Shown here piece after piece: positions 7,123-17,281 of a stretch of DNA of 64,000 nucleotides. A program made the translations under genes and the position numbers. The notes under the pieces were generated by a model, which had not been told where the DNA came from, ran no database searches, and was given only the letters and a program-made list of their open reading frames with translations. Each line of letters opens with the position of its first letter. Positions within the stretch are counted from its first letter, which is position 1. The DNA comes from Prolixibacteraceae bacterium JC049 (GTDB taxonomy: Bacteria; Bacteroidota; Bacteroidia; Bacteroidales; Prolixibacteraceae): positions 233,400 to 297,399 of the forward strand of contig SACZ01000006.1 of NCBI GenBank assembly GCA_023369685.1, given 5' to 3'.

Positions 7123-9396
7123 TTATTTTACAACATTACGTCCTTTCTTTAGCGTAACTTTTTGAACAACTCCATTCATTCTAATTGGAATTGTTTCCTT
7201 TGATTTAGCAATAATTGTTGCAGAAGTAACTTTCCCATTTTTCCACACCATTTCTAGAGTATGCCCCCCTTGCACCACTAATCCTTTTACTTTCCCATTG
7301 GCTAATTGTTTAGGCAAACACGGTAAAAGATGAATCTCACCAGCATACGATTGCACCAACATCTCTGCAATTGCAGCTGTACCTCCAAAATTGCCATCAA
7401 TTTGAAAAGGTGGATGATTGTCAAACAAATTCGGTAATGTCGATTTGGTCCACAAAGCGACTAAGTTCTCCCATGCCTTTTGGGAGTCCAGCAAGCGGGC
7501 ATAAAAGTTAATCATCCACGCTCTGCTCCATCCTGTATGCCCACCACCATTCTTTAGTCGACCTTCAATAACCTTTTGCGCAGCCTTCATGTATTCAGGC
7601 GTGCTATTCCAATTGTATAATCCTGCCGGGAAAAGACCGTATAGGTGTGAGATATGCCGATGTCCCGGGCTTGCTTCGGTTAAGCTCTCATCAGACCATT
7701 CAAGGATTCGACCATCCGCTCCAATTTTTATGGGAGTCAGTTCTTTTAATTGCTCTTCCAGCTGTTTTTTAAAGTCAGCATCCATTTGCAATGTCTCTGC
7801 TGCTGCAATACAACAATTGAATAAGTGACGTATAATTTGTAAGTCCATTGCAGCTCCCATTACCACACTTCCTTTTTCTCCTTTAGCTGACACATAAACA
7901 TTTTCAGGAGAGGCCGAAGGTCCGATGGTCCATTTCCCGCTTTTGGGATTTCTGACCATCAATTCGGATAAAAACAGTGCCGCTTCTTTCATTACAGGAT
8001 AACCTGTTTCTTTTAAGAACTGCTTATCCTTCCCGAAAACAAAATGATCCCACATATGAGTTGCCGCCCACGCAGCTCCCATAGGCCACATTCCATATTG
8101 CGGAGCGCCATAAGGTGTGGTAAAATGCCAAACGTCAGAACGATGATGTGCCACAAAGCCATTCACGCCATATACTGCTTTAGCTGTTTTTCGACCTCGC
8201 TCTCTCAATCGGTCGATGTATTTCAAAAAGGGCACATGCAGTTCTGAAAGGTTGGTAATCTCGGCTGGCCAATAATTCATTTGTGCATTAATGTTGATGT
8301 GGTAGTCAGAAAACCAGGCAGGCTTTAACTCATCACACCATATTCCTTGCAAATTAGCGGGCAAGCATCCAGGCCGGGAAGAGCTAATCAAAAGATACCT
8401 TCCGTAGTTGAAATATAACTCTGCCAGCGAGGGGTCATTCTCCCCTGCTTTTTGCTTCTTTAAGCGAATATCTGTAGGCAATTTCGATGCAGAAGTATTA
8501 TTAAATTGAAGTTGTACCCGATTATAAAACGATTGGTAATCGTCATAATGTCTTTGAAGCAATTGGTTATAAGTTTTATCTGCATTGAGATTTAAATAAT
8601 CCAAACATTTTTCAGTAGGATCGCCTTTGCTGTAATTGGTAGCTGCCACCAAACGAAACTCCACGATATCTGCATTTTTCACAACTAGTTCATTGTTGTG
8701 AATGGATAGTGTTCCTCCTTTGTGTTTCAGCTTCAATCTTGTTTCAAACTTTACTCCTCGCCCATTATTGATATGTTGTTTCATCACAAGTATATCATCA
8801 ATCGCCTCAACGATTTCACCATCTCCTCGCCTCGAAAAGCGCATTCGACAATTAATCTGTCCTTTTTTGTCGGCCTCTGCTTTAAACACAATTGCCTGAC
8901 TAGGTGCTGAAGAAAAAATTGTACGTTTATGCTTAACTCCGTTAACCTTGAACTGAGAAGTAACACATGCACTATCCAGATTCAATTCTCGTCGGTAATC
9001 ACTATGTTTATCAACTCCTTCGAAGTATATATCTAAATCACCTAAAGTTTGATAAGTGCTGGATTCTGGATTACGACCACTCAATAATTTTTCTTTACAC
9101 ATCTTTTCTGCAGCTGCATATTCACCATCAAAAAGAAGCTGTTGAATTTTTGCCACATACTTATGTCCATCGGTTTTATCCTCATATGGAATTCCTTTGG
9201 TCCAGACAGACTCCTCGTTCAACTGAATTCGTTCATGAGCAACACCACCAAACACCATAGCTCCTAACCGTCCATTTCCAACAGGAAGCGCTTCGTTCCA
9301 TTGCTTGGCTGGCTGTTTATACCATAGTTTATTCTCCTGAGCATTTAATACGAAACTCATCAATAAGCCCAGCACACATATATAAAACTTCATCAT
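7123..9396 (-). CDS. GH95 family glycosidase, predicted exo-alpha-L-fucosidase
   Basis: From the ATG at 9396 this is 757 residues with a signal peptide ending LNAQ. Early motifs (ALPVGNGRLGAMVFGG, QLNEESVWTG-like) are characteristic of GH95. The (alpha/alpha)6 domain contains YHININAQMNYW, with H366, N368 and N370; in studied GH95 enzymes the two Asn belong to the catalytic machinery and the His favours fucose over L-galactose. A later EWSDE...HRHISHLYGLFPAG block and QIDGNFGG supply the acid Glu and an Asp. An upstream TTG start at 9417 would overlap the previous gene and is not preferred. Last gene of the ECF/FecR-controlled PUL, removing terminal fucose from the imported or surface glycan. 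Confidence 0.92.
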   Translation of the reverse strand: MMKFYICVLGLLMSFVLNAQENKLWYKQPAKQWNEALPVGNGRLGAMVFGGVAHERIQLNEESVWTKGIPYEDKTDGHKYVAKIQQLLFDGEYAAAEKMCKEKLLSGRNPESSTYQTLGDLDIYFEGVDKHSDYRRELNLDSACVTSQFKVNGVKHKRTIFSSAPSQAIVFKAEADKKGQINCRMRFSRRGDGEIVEAIDDILVMKQHINNGRGVKFETRLKLKHKGGTLSIHNNELVVKNADIVEFRLVAATNYSKGDPTEKCLDYLNLNADKTYNQLLQRHYDDYQSFYNRVQLQFNNTSASKLPTDIRLKKQKAGENDPSLAELYFNYGRYLLISSSRPGCLPANLQGIWCDELKPAWFSDYHININAQMNYWPAEITNLSELHVPFLKYIDRLRERGRKTAKAVYGVNGFVAHHRSDVWHFTTPYGAPQYGMWPMGAAWAATHMWDHFVFGKDKQFLKETGYPVMKEAALFLSELMVRNPKSGKWTIGPSASPENVYVSAKGEKGSVVMGAAMDLQIIRHLFNCCIAAAETLQMDADFKKQLEEQLKELTPIKIGADGRILEWSDESLTEASPGHRHISHLYGLFPAGLYNWNSTPEYMKAAQKVIEGRLKNGGGHTGWSRAWMINFYARLLDSQKAWENLVALWTKSTLPNLFDNHPPFQIDGNFGGTAAIAEMLVQSYAGEIHLLPCLPKQLANGKVKGLVVQGGHTLEMVWKNGKVTSATIIAKSKETIPIRMNGVVQKVTLKKGRNVVK

Positions 9397-9403
9397 GCTA
9401 ATG

Positions 9404-10501
9404 TTATTTTGCTTCAAATTTCAACACATAACTGTTAGTACCATCACTGCCATCAATGGCAACGCCACTGGGGCAATAGAGGTACTCAATTTCACCATTG
9501 TCAGCTTGCAATAACTGAGGTCGTTCGAACTTCACTGTACTTCCATAATGCTTTTTTGCATTCTCAGGAATATTGCCTTTCAAATGATAGTTTCCGAAGT
9601 GGTGAAAACCTGGTAAAGGTTCAGTATTAAACTGCAAACCATCTTTCGACACCCATAAAAGGCCGCCACCTTTTTCAATTATTCCATGGTTATCGGTTGT
9701 TAACAAGCAGATATGGTTTCGCCACATAAAGGCATAACCATCTTCAATGGCTTTATCATTAGCAGTTATTGACTTATCCTGAATCACATATGGCCCTGTC
9801 AATTTATCGGCAATGGCCACTCCCATTTTCACTCGACCTTTAGGTCTAGGACCTGTCATTGCTTTAAAATAGAGGTAATATTTACCATTGGGATGCGCCA
9901 ATATAGATGGATTGGTTACACCACAACCACTATTGAAACACCATGAAGATTCATTTTCGGGTGTTTTCAAAATAGGATTTTCTTTATTGGGAATTTGTTT
10001 CCAAGGACCATTAATATTCTGGGCTATCATCATTCCAATGAACTGTGTTGGCCCATGTTGTTTTGCACCATCGTTGGCAATATAAACCAGTACATATTTA
10101 TCGTCAATCTTTCGAATATTCGGATTGTGAAAACCTACTTTATTCCAGACTCCTGCACTTTTAGCTGCACTAGCAACAACATTCTCAAACTGAAAAGGCC
10201 CTTCGGGATTATTGGCAACATAATGGGCTATTTCGCTATTGTATTTCCATGCCTCATAAAACGGAATCGCTCCTGACCATCTGGCACAAAAAAGATGCAC
10301 TTTCCCATCTTCTCCTCTCACGGGAGAACTTCCCCAAACATCATATCCGGGTTCGTTAACGGCTTCTCCGATCAACTTAAAGTTATTGGCTATAGCCTTC
10401 GGACTTAATTCTTGTTCCGAAGTATTCTGTGATGATTTATTCGATTTACATGCATAGAAACAGCATGCTGCGAAAATTATTCCAATAATAACAACTCTCA
10501 T
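9404..10501 (-). CDS. Five-bladed beta-propeller glycosidase-like lipoprotein (GH43/GH117-like)
   Basis: A 365-residue lipoprotein (MRVVIIGIIFAACCFYACKSN). Repeated blade motifs are visible: GYDVWGSSPVRGEDGKVHLF, GFHNPNIRKIDDKYVLVYI, GVTNPSILAHPNGKYYLYF and DGYAFMWRNHICLL. These P-N/W-S-x-D-type blades resemble the five-bladed propellers of the GH43, GH32, GH62 and GH117 clans. The exact family and catalytic triad cannot be fixed by eye. It stops 8 bp before the GH95 start and follows SusD, so it is a PUL hydrolase, probably acting on the glycan backbone or side chains next to the fucosidase. Confidence 0.75.
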   Translation of the reverse strand: MRVVIIGIIFAACCFYACKSNKSSQNTSEQELSPKAIANNFKLIGEAVNEPGYDVWGSSPVRGEDGKVHLFCARWSGAIPFYEAWKYNSEIAHYVANNPEGPFQFENVVASAAKSAGVWNKVGFHNPNIRKIDDKYVLVYIANDGAKQHGPTQFIGMMIAQNINGPWKQIPNKENPILKTPENESSWCFNSGCGVTNPSILAHPNGKYYLYFKAMTGPRPKGRVKMGVAIADKLTGPYVIQDKSITANDKAIEDGYAFMWRNHICLLTTDNHGIIEKGGGLLWVSKDGLQFNTEPLPGFHHFGNYHLKGNIPENAKKHYGSTVKFERPQLLQADNGEIEYLYCPSGVAIDGSDGTNSYVLKFEAK

Positions 10502-10573
10502 AATAATGCGGTATAGGTGATTTCTTCTAAATTAACACTTTCTGCTCAAAATCAGGCTAGTAAACAAAACAAG

Positions 10574-10764
10574 GAGGTTGTCCAAAAAGTAAATTCATTT
10601 GAAATTGAACTTTCAGTTTATAACCTGCTTTCGTTTTTACCCCACCAAACCTCCCCTAAAGAGGAGGCTTAAGTCCCCTTTAGGGGATTTAGGGGTGATA
10701 AACCAAGTGGTGACTTATAATCCGTTAGTTCAAAAAATTATAAATAAGCTTTTTGGACACCCTC
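10574..10764. mobile_element. MITE-like element with 16-bp terminal inverted repeats
   Basis: The 325-bp gap between SusD and the propeller gene holds two inverted ends, GAGGTTGTCCAAAAAG (10574-10589) and its complement at 10749-10764 with one mismatch, 191 bp overall. The ends look like insertion-sequence termini but no transposase is inside and no clear target duplication is visible. Inside (about 10638-10700) are back-to-back hairpins CCTCCCCTAAAGAGGAGG and CCCCTTTAGGGG, of a C/G-tract repeat type commonly seen between Bacteroidota genes. The element probably inserted into the PUL transcript without stopping it. Confidence 0.5.
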
Positions 10765-10826
10765 ACTTGTAAATTATAACTAACCAATCTAAAATTTAGC
10801 GGTCTGACTTAATCCTTAAATTCAGA

Positions 10827-12599
10827 CTAATATCCTGGATTCTGCGTTAATTCAGGATTTAATTTTCGATTTGAGTTAGGTATTGGGAAAAGGTATTGCC
10901 TTGTTTTATCGAACTCCATCACTGAAAGTATACTACACATTCCAGCATCATCTAAAGCCTGGAAGTTGGGCAGTCCATCATTATCAATCTCTGGTGTTAT
11001 TCCCCAGAACCAATGGCCCGGTTCAATAACATTGGTAATCATATCTCCAGTTACCGGCTTACTTAAATCGGGTTGCTGATTGATTTTTGCCAATCCATAG
11101 TTATTACCCACCAACGCTTTTTCTGCTAATTGCCAACGAATTAAATCCATGTATCGCATTCCTTCGAATGCCAACTCAATTCTTCTTTCATTGCGAACAA
11201 TCAATCGCAACTTACCTTGATCTTTTGTTGCAATGACCGGATAGTTCACTCCAGAGCCAGCATATCCTCTTTCACGCAGCGAATTCAAGACTTCCAGCAC
11301 AGAATCATCAATCTCATTTAACTCGATTTTTGCTTCGGCATAAGTTAACAGTACTTCGGCATATCTACATGCAATATCTGCTGTTTCCGTTTTTCTATCG
11401 TCCAGCCATTCTTCGTCGCATCCTTTGCTTCTTACCAAGCCATTGAATGATGCATATGCCCCAATGGAACGAGTGTCTTTATTTACAATCATCTTGTTCT
11501 CATTGTAATTCATCACCTGTCGCGCCAATGGATGAGTATTGAATTCAATACCATAAAAATTGGTACCAGACTCAGGAGTACGGTCATCATCCGCTTTTAG
11601 CTTTCCAAAAGGAATAATCGTTGCCAGAAGTCTAGGATCGCGATTCATAAAAGGATTATGAGGATCGAATAAAGGAGACTCATCTACAGGCAATCCATCG
11701 GTGCAATATGCACTGGCCAACAAGTTCCATGTAGGATGCGTTTGAGCATATCCACTAGGATGGTTTCGAGGAATGTATGTGTTTATTCCTACTCTAATAT
11801 CCAGGTCATTCGATCTTGGAAATGTAAAGATAAACTCGCTTGATACTTTTGTTTTTGAAAAGAACAAATCGGCAAAATCGTTGTGCAAGCTATACACGCC
11901 TAAATCGATGCAAGCTTTAGCAGCCGTTTTTGCAACTTCGTAATCACCCAGATACAATGCCGTTCGGGCTTTATAAGCTAAAGCAGCTCCCTTTGTTGCA
12001 TAAATAGCCCCTTCATAAGAAGCTGGTAGCTTAGCTGCCGCACGGTCGAACAACTCATATACTTTACCTTTTACAGTATTTAAATCAGTTCGGGCAACGG
12101 TATATGATTCATCAATAGAGATATTTTTATCGAAGAAAGGGACATCGCCAAAGAAGTAAATCAATTGACCATAGAACGAAGCCTTCATGAACTCGGCCTC
12201 TCCCATAAACTGGTTACGTACATCTTCCCCAAGCACTTCTCCTTTGGCTTCTAACTCTGCAATTACTGTATTGGCTCTACTTACCCCCTTATACAAATGC
12301 GCCCAATATGTTGCTGCGTCTCCCCACTCTGAATCCACAGTACCATTTTTCACTGTATTTCCATTTGTTCTTATCGTGTAATCGTCCGACCAGGTATCAC
12401 TAGGCTTTTTAAAGAATGTATTTCGGTATAAATCATTTAAAGAGTATCTATAGTGATCTTGTTTTGCATACCATGATTCCGAGTTGGCCTTATCTAAACT
12501 AGCCAGATCCAACTCATTACAAGAAGTAACACCAATGATATATGCAATTGCTAATATGGTTTTTAATATTCTCATCTGCTTGATATTATTTGGTTTCAT
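10827..12599 (-). CDS. SusD/RagB-family glycan-binding lipoprotein
   Basis: A 590-residue surface lipoprotein; the lipobox is GVTSC (Cys at about residue 27). Typical SusD features are the early YSLNDLYR helix region, TPR-like helices around AKAYKARTALYLGDYEVAK, and the late block EVLLTYAEAKIELNE...RNERRIELAFEGMRYMDLIRW, ending with YLFPIPNSNRKLNPELTQNPGY. It caps the SusC barrel encoded 4 bp upstream and binds oligosaccharide on the cell surface. An alternative start at 12575 (MRILKT) gives a more compact signal peptide; both are in frame. Confidence 0.95.
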   Translation of the reverse strand: MKPNNIKQMRILKTILAIAYIIGVTSCNELDLASLDKANSESWYAKQDHYRYSLNDLYRNTFFKKPSDTWSDDYTIRTNGNTVKNGTVDSEWGDAATYWAHLYKGVSRANTVIAELEAKGEVLGEDVRNQFMGEAEFMKASFYGQLIYFFGDVPFFDKNISIDESYTVARTDLNTVKGKVYELFDRAAAKLPASYEGAIYATKGAALAYKARTALYLGDYEVAKTAAKACIDLGVYSLHNDFADLFFSKTKVSSEFIFTFPRSNDLDIRVGINTYIPRNHPSGYAQTHPTWNLLASAYCTDGLPVDESPLFDPHNPFMNRDPRLLATIIPFGKLKADDDRTPESGTNFYGIEFNTHPLARQVMNYNENKMIVNKDTRSIGAYASFNGLVRSKGCDEEWLDDRKTETADIACRYAEVLLTYAEAKIELNEIDDSVLEVLNSLRERGYAGSGVNYPVIATKDQGKLRLIVRNERRIELAFEGMRYMDLIRWQLAEKALVGNNYGLAKINQQPDLSKPVTGDMITNVIEPGHWFWGITPEIDNDGLPNFQALDDAGMCSILSVMEFDKTRQYLFPIPNSNRKLNPELTQNPGY

Positions 12600-12603
12600 T
12601 TCT

Positions 12604-15600
12604 TTAGAAGTTAAGCTTTACACCAAAAATGTAAGATTTAGTAATAAAATAGTTGCCCATAGAATACTCCGGGTCCATACCTGCAGGGAAGTTATCCACA
12701 GTAAACAAATCATTTCCTGCCACATAAACGCGAAGTTTATTCACTCCTAAACGATCAGTTATTGATTTGGGTAATGTGTATCCCAACGTAATGTTTTTCA
12801 TTCTCAAATAAGCTCCGTTGAACACCCAATAATCTGAGAAACGATTATTTATCCCTTGTGCTTTGGCTGTTAAACGAGGATACTTTGCACTTTGATTTTC
12901 TTCTTCTGAATTTAAATGCGACCAATAACTTCCATCGTATAATGTGGTTGGTTGCAACAGGTTAGATGCAAAACCATCGACTGCCGATGTACTCATTACT
13001 CTATTCTGCTTTCCAATCCCCTGAAATGCAAGACTTAAGTCGAACCCTTTGTATTCGGCAAATAAGTTACCTCCGTATATGAACTTAGGAAGTGAGCCTC
13101 CCAGATAAGTTTTATCGTCTGAAGTAATTTTTCCGTCTGGCTCTCCATCAGGACCACTAATATCTAAGAACTTAACATCACCAGGTTTCACATTAGAGTT
13201 TACAACCGGTGAATTATCTACATCTTCCTGTGATTGGAATAAACCATCGGTTTTATATCCATATAGTGTACGGTATTCAAGACCTTCTTCAGTAATGGTT
13301 GCTCCACTAAAAATACGCTTCCCGTTTATATCGCCAACAACCGATTTCGAGTTGGAGATATTGAATGCTACAGAATATTTGAAGTCTCCTACTTTATCGC
13401 GCCACTTCGATTCTACTTCCCAACCTTTTGTGGTCATATCGCCCACATTGGTTTTTGGGTTATCAAAACCAATTAAGCTAGGCACACTCAAATTCAACAA
13501 CATATCAGTTGTCTTTTTTCGATATACATCGACTGACACAGACAAACGATCGTTCATTGTTGTTAAGTCGAGTGCTAAGTTCGCTGATGTAGTAGTTTCC
13601 CAGGTAATATCACGCATTACTAAGTATTGCAATGCCGAAGATCTATCTGAAATTACGTTACCATTGGTATGCTGAAAAACGCCTGTTCCCAATGCCAATT
13701 CCGAAATGTACAAATAGTTTCCAAGTCGATCATTTCCCAACGAACCATAAGAACCTCTTAGCTTTAAAAACGAAACTTTATCCTTTAAAGCTTGTGCCCA
13801 TGATTCCTCACTAATTACCCAACCAACTGAAAGAGAAGGGAAATTACCCCAGCGATATTCTGATGCAAATTTCGATGATCCATCTCTACGAATATTAGCC
13901 TGAATAAGATACTTTTTGTTGTAGCTATAGTTTACCTGACCAAATAGAGAGCGGTAAGCTTTCTCTTCTACCCCAACACCATTATTAAACACTTTATCGG
14001 TTGGCACGTGGCTTAGATATGGGAAATCTGTCATCGGCAATTCTAATCCTCTTACCGATAGATTTTCATACTTTGAATAATACTCCTCATATCCTGCTTT
14101 GGCAGCCACTTTATGATTTCCCCAGCTACCATCATAGTTGGCCAATAATTGAGAGGTACGTGATTCGCTCACATTTCTATATTCGTACAGATTGGTCTTA
14201 TCAAACCCATGCGATGTTCCTAATGGATCTGAATTATCGTGATCATCTGCTCCATACAGATAGACCGTTTTCTTGAACGTCTTCTTATAATAATTAGAAT
14301 ACGAAGGAGTAAAATTGGCAGATATCTTTAATCCTTCAAAAGGTTTGTAGTAAAGTCCTAACTTACCACGAATCTGCTGACTACGTGACTTGGAATCTCC
14401 GCCATTCAATAGGTTGGCATAGGAGTTTCCCATGTCTCGGCCTGTACCCGGGCGTCCATCGGCCCAAACTGCAGGATATAGTGGTGATTCGCGAATACGA
14501 TCTCCCAAAGGATAAACGATAGGATCGGTTGTATCTATCATACGATATGAAAGATCGAAGCTTCCTCCCCATTTCTCACTTACATTGATATCGTTATTTA
14601 TTCTTAAAGTATATCGCTTCCAATCTTTAATTTTATAAAGCGCATCCTGGTGCTCATAACCAAACGAAGCTTTCGATCTGATTTTATCGGAACCTCCTGA
14701 GATACTCAAATTGTGACGATTTGTAAATGCACTCTCTTTCACCAACAAAGCTTTATAGTTGGTTATTGGATAATTATCCGGATCGTTGGCATTGTTCGTC
14801 AGATAATTATCGATGTGATCTTTGGCGTAAACCGGATACTGATCAGCACCATTTCCTGCATCATTCCACACCTTTTCATTCCACATCTCCATGTATCGAA
14901 TAGGACTGACAAAATCGAGTGTTCTGGTTGGTTTATTTATGGAATAACTCCCCGAATAATCGATGGCAAAATACCCTTTTTTTGCCCGTTTTGTTGTAAT
15001 TATGATTACACCAGCTGCAGCACGCGAACCATAAATAGCTGAAGAAGCTCCATCTTTCAGTACAGTGTAAGATTCGATATCTTCCGGGTTTACTTCATTC
15101 AGACTACCAACAGGTACATCGTCAACCAAAATTAGCGGATCGCTAACTCCTTCCAAAGTGGTGATACCACGAATACGAATTGTATTGCCAGCTCCAGGTG
15201 CTCCGCTTGAACGGGTTACCATTACACCAGCAACAGCTCCCTGTAGTGCTTGCGAAACGTTGGTTACATTTCGTTTAGCCAAATCTTCTCCAGAGACACT
15301 TACCACCGCTCCTGTCAAGTCCGATTTCTTAATCACACCATAACCTACAGCAATAACCTCTTCCAGTCCGATGGCGTCTTGCACCAAAACCACATCGATA
15401 ACAGAATTGCCACCAATAGTTCTCTCCTGAGTTTTCATCCCCACAAAAGAGAATTGAAGTGATTCTGAATTGGCAGGAACCAACAATGAGTACTTTCCGT
15501 CAATATCGGTTGTTACTCCAATGGTAGTTCCTTTTACCACGACAGATACACCAGGTAGCGATTCTCCTTTAGTGTCGGTTACCACGCCTGTGATTTTACG

Positions 15601-15987
15601 TTCCTTTTGCGTTCCCACACCATTTCCTTTACGTATAATCACCAGGTTCTTATCTGTAACGATATACTTAATCGCAGTACCTTCAAAAATACTACCCAAC
15701 ACATCTTCGATGCTTTTATCACTAAGTGATACATTTACCTTGCGTGTAGTATTTACATGTTCTTTTCGAAGCACAAATCGATAATTACTTTGGCTTTCGA
15801 TTTCGTTCAACACTTTCTGTATTGTTGCATTCTTCATATGCAACGAAAGTTTCTGGTTCTGTGAGTATACCGCTGCAGATATCTGCATGCAGAAAAACAA
15901 TACACCAACAAATGTTAGTTTCATAACAAACAGCATTTTTCTTAACTGATGGTTTCTACACCAACAGTCAAACCATTTTTTTTTCAT
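12604..15987 (-). CDS. SusC/RagA-family TonB-dependent transporter with STN signalling domain
   Basis: 1127 residues. After the signal region comes an STN domain (about 48-118: LHMKNATIQKVLNEIESQSNYRFV), then a carboxypeptidase-regulatory-like beta domain (GVVTDTKGESLPGVSVVVKG), a TonB-box region, a plug (LQGAVAGVMVTRSSGAPGAGNTIRIRG, DPLILVDDVP, YGSRAAAGVIIITTK) and a 22-strand-type barrel ending YIFGVKLNF. The STN domain is what contacts a FecR partner, and fecR lies directly upstream, so the transporter both imports glycan and reports its presence. It forms a pair with the downstream SusD (4 bp gap). Confidence 0.96.
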   Translation of the reverse strand: MKKKWFDCWCRNHQLRKMLFVMKLTFVGVLFFCMQISAAVYSQNQKLSLHMKNATIQKVLNEIESQSNYRFVLRKEHVNTTRKVNVSLSDKSIEDVLGSIFEGTAIKYIVTDKNLVIIRKGNGVGTQKERKITGVVTDTKGESLPGVSVVVKGTTIGVTTDIDGKYSLLVPANSESLQFSFVGMKTQERTIGGNSVIDVVLVQDAIGLEEVIAVGYGVIKKSDLTGAVVSVSGEDLAKRNVTNVSQALQGAVAGVMVTRSSGAPGAGNTIRIRGITTLEGVSDPLILVDDVPVGSLNEVNPEDIESYTVLKDGASSAIYGSRAAAGVIIITTKRAKKGYFAIDYSGSYSINKPTRTLDFVSPIRYMEMWNEKVWNDAGNGADQYPVYAKDHIDNYLTNNANDPDNYPITNYKALLVKESAFTNRHNLSISGGSDKIRSKASFGYEHQDALYKIKDWKRYTLRINNDINVSEKWGGSFDLSYRMIDTTDPIVYPLGDRIRESPLYPAVWADGRPGTGRDMGNSYANLLNGGDSKSRSQQIRGKLGLYYKPFEGLKISANFTPSYSNYYKKTFKKTVYLYGADDHDNSDPLGTSHGFDKTNLYEYRNVSESRTSQLLANYDGSWGNHKVAAKAGYEEYYSKYENLSVRGLELPMTDFPYLSHVPTDKVFNNGVGVEEKAYRSLFGQVNYSYNKKYLIQANIRRDGSSKFASEYRWGNFPSLSVGWVISEESWAQALKDKVSFLKLRGSYGSLGNDRLGNYLYISELALGTGVFQHTNGNVISDRSSALQYLVMRDITWETTTSANLALDLTTMNDRLSVSVDVYRKKTTDMLLNLSVPSLIGFDNPKTNVGDMTTKGWEVESKWRDKVGDFKYSVAFNISNSKSVVGDINGKRIFSGATITEEGLEYRTLYGYKTDGLFQSQEDVDNSPVVNSNVKPGDVKFLDISGPDGEPDGKITSDDKTYLGGSLPKFIYGGNLFAEYKGFDLSLAFQGIGKQNRVMSTSAVDGFASNLLQPTTLYDGSYWSHLNSEEENQSAKYPRLTAKAQGINNRFSDYWVFNGAYLRMKNITLGYTLPKSITDRLGVNKLRVYVAGNDLFTVDNFPAGMDPEYSMGNYFITKSYIFGVKLNF

Positions 15988-16048
15988 AAATTTGATCGGT
16001 TTTTAGTTAATAAATTAGCTATTGGTCAGATAGCTGTTTATTGCTTTT

Positions 16049-16076
16049 GCCGGGAGATGTTGCACCATTTCCCGGC
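16049..16076. terminator. Strong hairpin between fecR and susC
   Basis: An 11-bp stem (16049-16059 with 16066-16076, GCCGGGAGATG, one wobble pair) is followed on the plus strand by eight T. Both flanking genes are on the minus strand, so on the sense transcript the hairpin has A-rich sequence before it and no T run after it. It may slow or trim the fecR-susC transcript, or stop antisense transcription. Confidence 0.5.
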
Positions 16077-16081
16077 TTTTT

Positions 16082-17077
16082 TTATTTTTTATCTATTATA
16101 ACCTCCTTTCTGGAAAGCTTATATTTCAATCCACCAGAGATAGTTAATGCATCCAATACTTCTTCGAGTGACTCATCTTTAAAGGCCGCATCGAAATGAT
16201 AAAGTTGATTAGCTATTTCCGGATTGATTATAAAATCCACATCAAATCGACGTGATAGTCGTTTACAAATTCGCTTTAGCGATTCATCACGAATGATCAA
16301 CCAGTTGTCTACCCATCCACAATATTGATTGATGTCAACATTAGAGACAGATATGGTATTATCCTTTGGAGAATATTTCACACATTCACCTGGTTTCATT
16401 TTAACCAATTGCGAATGTTCTTTCACTTGAAAATGAACTTTCCCTTTTTTTAGGGTTGTTTCAATTACCTCTTCATCCGGATAGGCAGTAATATTAAACT
16501 GTGTTCCCAGTACTTTTACTGTTGCCTTATTATTTATGTCGACTAAAAAAGGATTATCCTGGTGGGTTACATCAAACATGGCTTCGCCCGATAGATATAT
16601 CTTCCGATGTTCTCGTCCAAAGTCGGAATAATATTTTAATGATGATTCTGCATTCAGCATCACCTTAGTTCCATCTGGCAAGTTAATCCAGGCTTTATCT
16701 CCTCGCGGAACCTCGACTGTCATCAGTTGTGGAACTCCAAAAACTTGCTTTTCATCCTGTGTCAACCAATTCAAGCCAAACACCACAAGCAAAGTTGCAA
16801 CTACACCAACCGCCCAACTAATAGCATATCGCCAATGGTGACGACTTTTTTCCTTATGGTTTACTCGTACCATAAAGCCATTCAATGCTTTCGATGCATT
16901 AAACTGGTGGTACTCTCCTTTATTGGGAGCAATATTCCATACTCGTTTGTAAAACTGATACAATGCCCTGTTTTCGTCCGATGCATTATACCACTCTCCA
17001 AACTGTTTTTTCTCCTCCAGTGAAGGTTCTCCCATTAAAATGGAAGCCAGCAATATCTCAATTTTTTCTTTCTCCAT
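16082..17077 (-). CDS. FecR-family anti-sigma factor
   Basis: 331 residues in the usual order: a cytoplasmic helical N-terminus that binds sigma (about 1-80), one membrane span (about 87-105, WAVGVVATLLVVFGLNWL), the FecR domain (VEVPRGDKAWINLPDGTKVMLNAESSLKY...IYLSGEAMFDV) and a C-terminal STN-like domain (LKRICKRLSRRFDVDF...LEEVLDALTISGGLKYKL). It should hold the ECF sigma factor inactive until the SusC transporter signals. It lies between the sigma gene (204 bp upstream) and susC (94 bp downstream). Confidence 0.95.
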   Translation of the reverse strand: MEKEKIEILLASILMGEPSLEEKKQFGEWYNASDENRALYQFYKRVWNIAPNKGEYHQFNASKALNGFMVRVNHKEKSRHHWRYAISWAVGVVATLLVVFGLNWLTQDEKQVFGVPQLMTVEVPRGDKAWINLPDGTKVMLNAESSLKYYSDFGREHRKIYLSGEAMFDVTHQDNPFLVDINNKATVKVLGTQFNITAYPDEEVIETTLKKGKVHFQVKEHSQLVKMKPGECVKYSPKDNTISVSNVDINQYCGWVDNWLIIRDESLKRICKRLSRRFDVDFIINPEIANQLYHFDAAFKDESLEEVLDALTISGGLKYKLSRKEVIIDKK

Positions 17078-17281
17078 TACATGCTGTTATACTCTCAAGA
17101 CAAACGAAGAATAAAAAGGTATTACTCTTCACATGCTTTTTTTCCATTTTTTAGTTGTATGAACATTTAGCTCACTCAACACCACACACTAATCACCTCA
17201 CAAACAGCGATTAAAATTCAATTTTAAAAAAATACTGAGCAAATATTTTAGGAGAGGTTCGTTTGAAAAATAGTTACGCAA

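Noticed and set aside
9397..9417. TTG start for the GH95 gene
   Set aside because: It would overlap the end of the propeller gene and places a polar stretch before the signal peptide; ATGs at 9396 and 9393 fit better.
10574..10764. Remnant of a transposase gene
   Set aside because: No frame within the element is longer than a few dozen codons or shows a transposase motif; only the terminal repeats support mobility.
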